A stretch of 48,862 nt of DNA from Roseofilum halophilum BLCC-M91 (GTDB taxonomy: Bacteria > Cyanobacteriota > Cyanobacteriia > Cyanobacteriales > Desertifilaceae), in the NCBI RefSeq assembly GCF_030068445.1, contig NZ_JAQPOK010000130.1, positions 1 through 48,862 on the forward strand, in the 5' to 3' direction. The position numbers and the translations under genes are program-made. Positions 1 through 6,159 of this stretch are shown piece after piece; within the stretch, counting starts at the first letter, position 1, and the number at the start of each line of letters is the position of its first letter. Under the pieces are notes generated by a model. The model did no database searches and was not told where the DNA came from. It worked only from the letters and a program-made list of their open reading frames with translations.

Positions 1-1110
1 ACTTTGGGTTGTGTAAGATTAGTTTACAACAAAGCGCTCCATGAAAGAACTCAGGCTTGGTATCAACGACAAGAAAGAATCGATTACGCTCAAACATCTT
101 CTCTGTTGACTGCCTGGAAAAAACAAGAAGAGTTAGATTTCTTAAACGAAGTCAGTTGTGTCCCCTTGCAACAGGGGTTAAGACACCTACAAACCGCATT
201 TACTAACTTTTTTGCCGCGCGTGCCAAATATCCCAACTTCAAGAAAAAACACCAAGGGGGTAGTGCGGAATTTACCAAATCGGCCTTCAAGTTCAAAGAA
301 GGTAAAATCTATTTAGCCAAATGTAAAAACCCCTTAGCCATTCGTTGGTCTCGTCAAATCCCATCCGGTTGTATGCCCAGTTCTGTAACAGTAAAACTGC
401 ATCCGTCAGGACGTTGGCATATTTCCATTAGATTTGATGACCCCACCATTAAACCCTTACCTGCCAAGGATAAAGCAGTAGGTATTGACTTAGGAATTAG
501 CAGCCTGTTAACAACCAGTGAGGGAGATAAAATAGCTAACCCCAAACCCTTAAAGAAACACTACCGTAAGTTAAGGAGACTTCAAAAAAGCTTATCAAGA
601 AAACAGAAAGGCTCTCACAATAGATATAAGGCCAGAGTAAAACTGGCTAGAGTTCACCAGAAAATCACCGATACCCGAACTGACCATTTACATAAGCTAA
701 CCACTCAACTGGTGCGCGAAAACCAAACGATAGTCGTTGAGGACTTAGCAGTGAAGAACATGGTCAAAAACCGGAAGTTGGCACAAGCGATATCTGACGC
801 AAGTTGGGGAGAGTTGACTCGACAACTGTCCTATAAATGCCGATGGTATGGCAGAAACTACATTGAGATAGATAGGTGGTTCCCTAGTTCAAAACGGTGT
901 AGTAATTGCGGGCATGTCGTGGAAAAAATGCCGTTAAATATTCGGCAATGGGAATGCCTTAAGTGTGGAATACACCACGATCGCGACATTAACGCCAGTA
1001 AAAATATTTTGGCCGCAGGGCTTGCGGTGTCAGTCTGTGGAGCGAGTGTAAGACCAGAGCAGAGCAAATCTGTGAAGGCAACTGCGAAGAAACAGAAACC
1101 TAAATCGTGA
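1..1110 (+). CDS. tnpB: TnpB, IS200/IS605-family RNA-guided nuclease, 5' partial
   Basis: Transposon-encoded RuvC-type nuclease of the OrfB/TnpB family, which uses a guide (omega) RNA to cut DNA and helps retain IS200/IS605 elements. The frame is open to the first base. The first visible residues (about GCVRLVYNKAL) normally lie some 20-30 residues into the protein, so the true start is outside the window. Counting from the TTG at base 4, the RuvC residues are D162 (GIDLGI), E246 (VVEDLAV) and D326/D328 (HDRDINAS). A zinc finger (CSNCG, then CLKCG) precedes the last motif, so all catalytic parts are present. The C-terminus is lysine-rich and runs into the element's right end. No tnpA is visible. 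It may be a tnpB-only element or have tnpA upstream. Confidence 0.93.
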   Translation, partial: TLGCVRLVYNKALHERTQAWYQRQERIDYAQTSSLLTAWKKQEELDFLNEVSCVPLQQGLRHLQTAFTNFFAARAKYPNFKKKHQGGSAEFTKSAFKFKEGKIYLAKCKNPLAIRWSRQIPSGCMPSSVTVKLHPSGRWHISIRFDDPTIKPLPAKDKAVGIDLGISSLLTTSEGDKIANPKPLKKHYRKLRRLQKSLSRKQKGSHNRYKARVKLARVHQKITDTRTDHLHKLTTQLVRENQTIVVEDLAVKNMVKNRKLAQAISDASWGELTRQLSYKCRWYGRNYIEIDRWFPSSKRCSNCGHVVEKMPLNIRQWECLKCGIHHDRDINASKNILAAGLAVSVCGASVRPEQSKSVKATAKKQKPKS

Positions 1111-1152
1111 GGTTTAGGAATCACCGTGGCTTCAGCCCGGTGAGGATGTCAA
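1099..1152 (+). mobile_element. Right end of the IS200/IS605-type element with terminal hairpins
   Basis: Two hairpins overlap and follow the tnpB stop. CCTAAA at 1099-1104 pairs with TTTAGG at 1113-1118. CACCG at 1122-1126 pairs with CGGTG at 1138-1142, with an inner GGC/GCC pair. The second is followed by AGGATGTCAA, a form common at right ends of cyanobacterial IS605-type elements. In this family the 3' part of tnpB and the right-end hairpins also form the scaffold of the omega RNA, so this stretch is its likely 3' scaffold. The exact cleavage site is inferred, not proven. Confidence 0.6.
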
Positions 1153-1245
1153 CTAACGTTAAGAACATTGGGACGCTTAGATCCAGAAGAGGGATAATAG
1201 GGAAACCATGGAACTGTAGACTATTTATCCTAATGGAGGGAAATC

Positions 1246-1614
1246 ATGGAACCTCTTTCTCTAATTATGGCCGCCTTAGTTGCCGGTGCAGCCAAAGCGG
1301 CCGGTGATGCTGCACCCGATGCCTATCAAGGACTCAAGGCCTTGATAAAACGCAAATTTGGCGGAGAACCCAAGGCCGAAATGGTGTTAGAAGAACATGA
1401 GAGCGACCCGGAAACCTATGAAGCCCCTTTGAAGAAAAAGCTACTCGAAGCCGGAGCCGATCGGGATCAAGAAATTCTCGCGGCTGCTCAAAAACTGCTC
1501 GATGAGATGGAGTCGAAAGAGTCAACCCCTGGCAGTTTCCAGACCACATTTCAAGGGGAGGTAAAAGGAGCGCAAGTTGGGAGCAATAACCAACAAACCA
1601 ATACATTTAGGTGA
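1246..1614 (+). CDS. Small helical protein with C-terminal RHIM-like (amyloid-signalling) motif
   Basis: 122 residues. The start is an ATG with a good GGAGGG ribosome site about 8 bases upstream. Residues 1-85 are predicted helical: an Ala/Gly-rich first segment (about 5-25), then a charged K/E/D-rich part. Residues 90-122 change character to polar, Gly/Asn/Gln-rich sequence with no helix propensity. This tail holds A109-Q110-V111-G112-S-N-N, matching the V/I-Q-V/I-G core of RHIM and of the bacterial pseudo-palindromic amyloid motifs found with NLR-like proteins. In cyanobacteria such small proteins are usually orphan or sit near STAND/NLR-type genes. None is visible here, although the left neighbour is an IS. 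The function as an amyloid adaptor is an inference from motif and layout; it could simply be a small protein with a disordered tail. Confidence 0.7.
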   Translation: MEPLSLIMAALVAGAAKAAGDAAPDAYQGLKALIKRKFGGEPKAEMVLEEHESDPETYEAPLKKKLLEAGADRDQEILAAAQKLLDEMESKESTPGSFQTTFQGEVKGAQVGSNNQQTNTFR

Positions 1615-1637
1615 ATTCATGTTTGACGTGCTGGGAT

Positions 1638-1692
1638 TGGGCGGGTTCACAGGATTGATCGTGGGTAGCCTAAACATAGCTAAACCCGCCCA
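1638..1692. repeat. Inverted repeat between convergent genes
   Basis: TGGGCGGGTT at 1638-1647 and AACCCGCCCA at 1683-1692 are perfect 10-bp inverted arms around 35 bases. It sits between the convergent ends of the small RHIM-like gene and cysK, so it could help end transcription from either side, though there is no T-run. The arms resemble those of the 29-bp palindromes at 48410 and 48683, so it may be an expanded member of that family. Confidence 0.5.
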
Positions 1693-1713
1693 CCTCAGCG
1701 ATTACACCCATTG

Positions 1714-1768
1714 TTTCGGCTGTCGCTGACATGAAAATTGTTAATTGTTCATTGTTCATTGTTCATTG
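1714..1768 (+). repeat. Dispersed repeat plus heptamer tandem repeat, left of cysK
   Basis: The unit begins TTTCGGC (1714-1720), has a weak hairpin, then ATGAAAATTG (1731-1740). It continues as four 7-bp units (ATTGTTA once, ATTGTTC three times) plus a partial unit, reaching 1768 and overlapping the cysK stop codon. The same composite occurs inverted right of cysK at 2694-2757, and its first part again at 11200-11221. Heptamer arrays of this kind are typical of cyanobacterial genomes. Confidence 0.75.
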
Positions 1769-2692
1769 AAATAGGGCTGTGCTTAAATAGCGATCGCCTC
1801 CACTCGGTTGAATCACCGCAATCATCTGCCCCTGATGTTCTGGACGTTGGGCAACTTGCAGCGCCGCATAAACCGCCGCTCCCGTAGAAATCCCACTCAG
1901 AATACCCTCTTCCTTCGCTAGACGGCGACCGATATCATAGGCTTGTTCCTCAGAAATGCCCATCACCTCATCAATCAAATCTACCCGCAGGACATCAGGG
2001 ATAAAGCCCGCGCCAATACCTTGAAGATTATGGACACTCGGTTTCTCTCCCCTTAAAACCGCGCTGGTTTTCGGCTCGATTGCCACAATTTTGAGCAATG
2101 GTTTCTTTTTCTTCAAATAGCGACCTGCTCCTGTCAGGGTTCCCCCCGTCCCCACACCCACCACCAACACATCCAGCTTACCCTCCGTATCTGACCACAA
2201 TTCCGGCCCGGTGGTTTGATAATGGATTTTCGGGTTAGCAGGATTACTAAACTGTTGGGGAGAAAAGGCATTAGGGGTACTTGCCAGCAACTCATTCGCC
2301 CGTTGAATGGCTCCTGCCATATCCAAATGACTGGGAGTCAAAACCACCTCTGCCCCATAAGCCCTCACCATCTGTTGACGCTCCCGGCTCATATTCTCCG
2401 GCATCGTCAGAATTAAGCGATAGTTTTTCGCCGCGCAAACCATAGCCAACCCTATCCCCGTATTGCCGGATGTGGCTTCAATAATCGTCGAAACCCCAGG
2501 GGTAATCAGTCCCGCTTGTTCCGCTTCCGTAATCATGCTGAGGGCAATGCGATCTTTAACTGATTTAGCGGGATTAAGTCCCTCTAATTTCAATACAATC
2601 TCGGCTTGACAATTAAACTGTTTTGGCAAGTGGCGCAAATGGACTAGGGCCGTTGCGCCAATCAGTTCGGTAATGTTTTGGTAAATACGCAT
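1763..2692 (-). CDS. cysK: Cysteine synthase (O-acetylserine sulfhydrylase), PLP enzyme
   Basis: Makes L-cysteine from O-acetylserine and sulfide in the cytoplasm. I chose the ATG at 2692, giving 309 residues beginning MRIYQNITELIG; an in-frame TTG two codons upstream lies within the heptamer repeat. K46 in NPAKSVKDR is the PLP lysine. The substrate loop SGNTGIG, the phosphate cup GVGTGGTLTG and the C-terminal SGISTGAA are all present, and the length is normal for CysK. The N-terminal motif usually read as GNTPLVRL is GATALVHL here, a mild divergence, so CysM-like specificity or another beta-replacement activity cannot be excluded. No Shine-Dalgarno site is visible because the repeat array abuts the start codon. 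The gene stands alone and is convergent with the RHIM-like gene. Confidence 0.92.
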   Translation of the reverse strand: MRIYQNITELIGATALVHLRHLPKQFNCQAEIVLKLEGLNPAKSVKDRIALSMITEAEQAGLITPGVSTIIEATSGNTGIGLAMVCAAKNYRLILTMPENMSRERQQMVRAYGAEVVLTPSHLDMAGAIQRANELLASTPNAFSPQQFSNPANPKIHYQTTGPELWSDTEGKLDVLVVGVGTGGTLTGAGRYLKKKKPLLKIVAIEPKTSAVLRGEKPSVHNLQGIGAGFIPDVLRVDLIDEVMGISEEQAYDIGRRLAKEEGILSGISTGAAVYAALQVAQRPEHQGQMIAVIQPSGGDRYLSTALFQ

Positions 2693-2693
2693 G

Positions 2694-2757
2694 AACAATT
2701 AACAATTAACAATTAACAATTAACAATTAACAATTTTCATATCGGTGAGAGCCGAAA
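2694..2757 (-). repeat. Inverted partner repeat and six heptamers upstream of cysK
   Basis: Exactly six tandem copies of AACAATT occupy 2694-2735, beginning one base from the cysK ATG. TTCAT and a unit ending GCCGAAA (2751-2757) follow. Read on the minus strand, 2757 to 2721 matches 1714-1750 at about 32 of 37 positions. The array therefore forms the whole immediate 5' untranslated region of cysK. Confidence 0.8.
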
Positions 2758-2804
2758 AAATTAAAAATGGGTTTAGGTTGTTGGTTAGGGGATGCTGTCA
2801 GGGT

Positions 2805-5432
2805 TTATAACAGCAGTTGGAAAAAGATGAAAGTTAATGCGACCATCAGGAATAGATGGGGTAGGTTGCTCCAGAGCGGACGTTGAGTAATTTTGAACAG
2901 GGGATAGATGCTCAAGGCGATCGCCGCCAACAGCACCGCCCCTTGCAAAAAGGCCGCCACATCCCCACTCCAGGTTAGCACCGGCCAACCCGCACCAGAG
3001 AAGCCAAATGTGCGAGCCATCACCGGTAACAGTTGCCCGGCTTCCGTCATCGCCGCCGGGATATAATGGGCTAAATTCGCCCCCAACGTCATCGGTAAAT
3101 AAGCATAAATAGTAACCAAATAGGGGGGCATTTCCCGGTCAAAGAAGCGGGCGATCCCATGAACGCTATAAGTTAAAACCCAAGGAATACTCAGCAACAA
3201 CAGCACCACTGGCAAAGCCATAAACCAGGGTTGTCCCACAATCAGAGTGTTATCGAGACCAAAAAAGCCTAGAACTTTGTCAGCAGAATGCATAAACACC
3301 CCACCAAACAGCAGCAGCAGTAGTGCCACCTCTGCCCAAAACGGCTGGTGATTTTCCAATAAATCTGCCGCCACAAACCGCACATTCAACTGTACGGAGC
3401 GATTCGGACAAGCCTTTAAGCAAGTCATACACAACACACAATCCCGGTTATCCCGCAGTTGAGCTGGGTGGGAATAGAGGGGACAACCCCCGGTTGCTTG
3501 TCCCTCATTCGGTAGGGAGTCAGGAAAGGTAACCGGAGTCGCATCACTGCCTTTGTAACAGCCAAACGTGCTACATTGACTGCCGCAAATTTGCTGAGTC
3601 GATCGCAGCTCCGTCAAAGCCAGTTTAGCAAACATGCCATTCATGCCGCCAATGGGACAGAGATAGCGACACCACAAACGGCGCTCGTAAATCAGGCTAC
3701 AAATCACTGCCCCTGCGGTAATAATCAGCAATAAATCAGACGAGAGATGGGGCGTATGGGGCAAATCTGCCAGTTTCTCCCAGAGATAAATGGCCACAAA
3801 ACCGGCCCAAAGTAGCCAGGCTCCCCAGCGATTCATCCATTTAGTTGGCCAAGGGAGCAGTTGACGGGGCCAAATCCACAGGGATATTTTTCTGATCCAT
3901 TCTCCCGTCACCATAAACGGACAAACGGCGCACCACAAGCGACCAATAATAGGAAAGAGCAACAGATAAAACGGCCACCACCAGGCCCAAAAGAGATTAA
4001 GCGTCACGCTAGAGTCGCGGGTTTGGGGGCCCAGATAACCCATGAGGGTGACGGGGATAAACAGGAGCATCACAATTACCCAGAAGCGTTCCGGCCACCA
4101 ATCACTGAGCAGAAATCGACGCAACCAGGGCAGTTGATTGAGTAAATCGACCCGAAAGGCATTTTTTTTCGATTCAACCGACCAGAGGACTTGTTCGGGA
4201 ATAATATCTTGTTCGGGGGGAGTCATGACCACCGCCCGTTTAAGGATACTTTCGAGTTCAGCAATGTTGGCGGGGTAGTCGTAGCTAATCAGACGGCGTA
4301 AATCCGCTTGATTGAGGTTCAGGCGCGATCGCTGAGTTTCTTGGCAATATTTATCCAGGAAATAACGGGCAAATTGAGGGATATCCAGTTTGCGCTGTTT
4401 CAGGGAGGAGAGTTTGATCGAGTGACTGGGGATATCCCCCAGGGAGAGGGAGGAGGGACTACTGAGGATCAACCGTACCCAGGACTGGATCGGGGGGCCT
4501 TCAGGGTTAGGATGAATCGTGTTGGTTTGCAGATAGTGCAACAGGCGATCGCGGTCTTTTTGGCTCAGAAGCTGATAATTGGCAATTAACAGGGTTCCTC
4601 GCTCCAGTAGTTCAATTACCCCCAATTGTTGACCCACTAGGCCAAAAAGATTATCTGTATTTAGGGCCCCGCTCTCGTCACGGGGAAGTAAAGCACAGTC
4701 GAGTTCAGCCCAGGGATGGTCTTTAATCCCCGAATGGTGATGAATATAGCCCGCGATAAAGGTTTTTCCGCCTCCGGGAGGGGATTGGAGCTGGATCGGT
4801 TTCAGGTCTTGGGTTGCTTTTTCAATCTGTGCGGCTAGTTTTTGGCTGACTTTACTTTTGCCAATAATCAGGTTATCCGTGGGAATGGGACGGATAAACG
4901 GTTGTAGTCCTTGGATACGCCGTTGTTCCGTGGCGATGCGATTAGCAAAGTGGTTTAAGTCTTGAGCCAGAAAGGTATTGACGGCTTTTTCAATGGGAGG
5001 ATATTGGTTGGTGAGCTGCTCAAAGTCGGTTTGACTGAGAAACCAGAGTTCACTTTTGGCGATCGCCACAGCATTCGTATTGTAGGTTGCTGTGGTTTCG
5101 TTAAGTGCCAAGGGAATATAGCCAAACAGTTCCCCCGCACTGTAATAGCGAATATGAGTTTTCCCCACCAGGGAAGAGCGATAAATCTCCACCGAACCCC
5201 ATTTGATCAGGTATAACCCAATCGGTTCTAGACCTTCATGATAGATTTCCTGGTTAGGTTCGACTTTGAGTAAACGTAGGGATTGGGCGATCGCCTCAAT
5301 CACTCCATCGCTCAATTGCCCCCATACTCGATGGAAGCTTAACCAGTCGATACCCTCTGCAATCTCGGTTTCTGCTAGAGATACATCTTGCTCTGGATGG
5401 GGCTGTAATGGGAGGAGTGAACTGGGAATCAT
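2805..5432 (-). CDS. Fusion: cyclic-nucleotide-binding domain, degenerate sigma54-type AAA+ domain, membrane 4Fe-4S polyferredoxin
   Basis: 875 residues, ATG start. Residues about 40-160 form a Crp-like cNMP-binding beta-roll (for example YHEGLEPIGLYLIKWG) with no helix-turn-helix after it. Residues about 185-425 resemble the AAA+ core of sigma54 activators: Walker A SPPGGGKT with K223, then LDCALLPRD, and near the end YDYPANIAELESILKRAV. The GAFTGA sigma54-contact loop is absent, and the Walker B acidic pair is replaced (LLIANYQLL where LFLDEI is usual). From about 445 there are several membrane helices of the NapH/NosR/CcoG type, with C501-x2-C504-P, C588-x3-C592-P, a Cys-rich loop (CGSQCSTFGC) and a ferredoxin motif C665-x2-C668-x2-C671-x3-C675-P. 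It is probably a membrane redox protein whose soluble domains sense a signal; DNA binding is not supported. No partner gene is adjacent. Confidence 0.85.
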   Translation of the reverse strand: MIPSSLLPLQPHPEQDVSLAETEIAEGIDWLSFHRVWGQLSDGVIEAIAQSLRLLKVEPNQEIYHEGLEPIGLYLIKWGSVEIYRSSLVGKTHIRYYSAGELFGYIPLALNETTATYNTNAVAIAKSELWFLSQTDFEQLTNQYPPIEKAVNTFLAQDLNHFANRIATEQRRIQGLQPFIRPIPTDNLIIGKSKVSQKLAAQIEKATQDLKPIQLQSPPGGGKTFIAGYIHHHSGIKDHPWAELDCALLPRDESGALNTDNLFGLVGQQLGVIELLERGTLLIANYQLLSQKDRDRLLHYLQTNTIHPNPEGPPIQSWVRLILSSPSSLSLGDIPSHSIKLSSLKQRKLDIPQFARYFLDKYCQETQRSRLNLNQADLRRLISYDYPANIAELESILKRAVVMTPPEQDIIPEQVLWSVESKKNAFRVDLLNQLPWLRRFLLSDWWPERFWVIVMLLFIPVTLMGYLGPQTRDSSVTLNLFWAWWWPFYLLLFPIIGRLWCAVCPFMVTGEWIRKISLWIWPRQLLPWPTKWMNRWGAWLLWAGFVAIYLWEKLADLPHTPHLSSDLLLIITAGAVICSLIYERRLWCRYLCPIGGMNGMFAKLALTELRSTQQICGSQCSTFGCYKGSDATPVTFPDSLPNEGQATGGCPLYSHPAQLRDNRDCVLCMTCLKACPNRSVQLNVRFVAADLLENHQPFWAEVALLLLLFGGVFMHSADKVLGFFGLDNTLIVGQPWFMALPVVLLLLSIPWVLTYSVHGIARFFDREMPPYLVTIYAYLPMTLGANLAHYIPAAMTEAGQLLPVMARTFGFSGAGWPVLTWSGDVAAFLQGAVLLAAIALSIYPLFKITQRPLWSNLPHLFLMVALTFIFFQLLL

Positions 5433-5438
5433 GCTACA

Positions 5439-5467
5439 GCGCTTCGCGCGGTAATGGGTAATGGGTA
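5439..5467 (+). repeat. Composite repeat: GC-rich palindrome plus heptamers
   Basis: GCGCTTCGCGCGG (5439-5451) is followed by tandem ATGGGTA units (5454-5467). The same composite occurs in opposite orientation at 10724-10760. It lies just upstream of the fusion gene's start and is probably a selfish intergenic repeat. Confidence 0.7.
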
Positions 5468-5783
5468 ATAGATAAACTATTATAATATAGTTATTCAGTT
5501 ATAGGAAGCAGCGATCGCCGGCCCTCCCCCACTACAAGCTATTATTAGAGTGCCTATTCCCCATTCCCTATTCCCAAGTAGAATAGTGATTAGTATCTGG
5601 CCGAGTAGATTGAGAGGTAAGCCGACATCCTTTGCCAGTGAACTATGCTTGAGAGTTGAGGATTTGTTTGCTTGGTTATTGGATTAGATGAGGCGTTAGA
5701 TGTGCTGTCCTACCATCCTGGTGACGATCGCTTTGATGCCGTAAGTGTTGAATTTGGGCAAATGAGTTCTAGGAGTGTCCTTA
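5468..5783. other. Intergenic stretch with a possible gene remnant
   Basis: No recognisable gene. A short open frame on the plus strand runs from TTG at 5672 to a TGA at 5831-5833 (53 residues, including LDEALDVLSYHPGDDRFDAV) and reads into the first units of the tandem array at 5784. It has protein-like composition but no ribosome site and no family I recognise, so it may be the broken end of a gene overrun by the repeat. The first part (5468-5620) is AT-rich, with one HIP1 site at 5511. Confidence 0.25.
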
Positions 5784-6079
5784 CCTTTCAAAGCGAGGAG
5801 TGCGAGCATCTTGCTCGCTGCCTTTCAAAGTGAGGAGTGCGGGCATCTTGCTCGCAGCCTTTCAAAGCGAGGAGTGCGGGCATCTTGCTCGCTGCCTTTC
5901 AAAGTGAGGAGTGCGAGCATCTTGCTCGCTGCCTTTCTCTAGCGAGGAGTGCGAGCAAGATGCTCGCTACCTTTCTCTAGCGAGGAGTGCGAGCATCTTG
6001 CTCGCTGCCTTTCTCTAGCGAGGAGTGCGAGCATCTTGCTCGCTGCCTTTCTCTAGCGAGCAAGATGCTCGCATTCCTA
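5784..6079. repeat. Tandem array of eight 37-38-bp palindromic units
   Basis: Units start at 5784, 5821, 5858, 5895, 5932, 5970, 6008 and 6046. The first four begin CCTTTCAAAG(C/T)GAGGAG (37 bp), the next three CCTTTCTCTAGCGAGGAG (38 bp), and the last is shortened. Each contains a palindromic core, GCGAGCATCTTGCTCGC or a variant. In the fifth and eighth units the core's centre is reversed (AGA instead of TCT), as if the hairpin had been flipped. There are no unique spacers, so this is not a CRISPR array. It lies upstream of the ABC exporter. Confidence 0.93.
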
Positions 6080-6118
6080 AAGCACCAAATTAGCTGTGTC
6101 ACAGCACTACAACTCTCT

Positions 6119-6140
6119 CATTACTCATTACTCATTACTC
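6119..6140 (+). repeat. Heptamer tandem repeat CATTACT
   Basis: Three tandem CATTACT units end shortly before the ribosome site (AGAAAGGA) and GTG start of the ABC transporter. Related units (ATGGGTA, ATAGGTA) follow the same gene at 7893-7913. Confidence 0.7.
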
Positions 6141-6159
6141 AAGAAAGGATAAACCAAGG

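Noticed and set aside
1107-1307. Plus-strand frame of 66 residues across the IS right end and the start of the next gene
   Set aside because: It reads the IS terminal hairpins and overlaps the well-supported gene at 1246 in another frame.
1638-1692. Calling the inverted repeat a definite rho-independent terminator
   Set aside because: The loop is 35 bases and no T-run follows on either strand, so only a repeat is annotated.
2805-5432. Reading the fusion protein as a true sigma54-dependent activator
   Set aside because: No GAFTGA loop, no Walker B acidic pair and no helix-turn-helix, and cyanobacteria generally lack sigma54.
5784-6079. Possible CRISPR array because of regular 37-38-bp periodicity
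   Set aside because: Units adjoin directly with no unique spacers, are themselves palindromic, and no cas gene is in the window.
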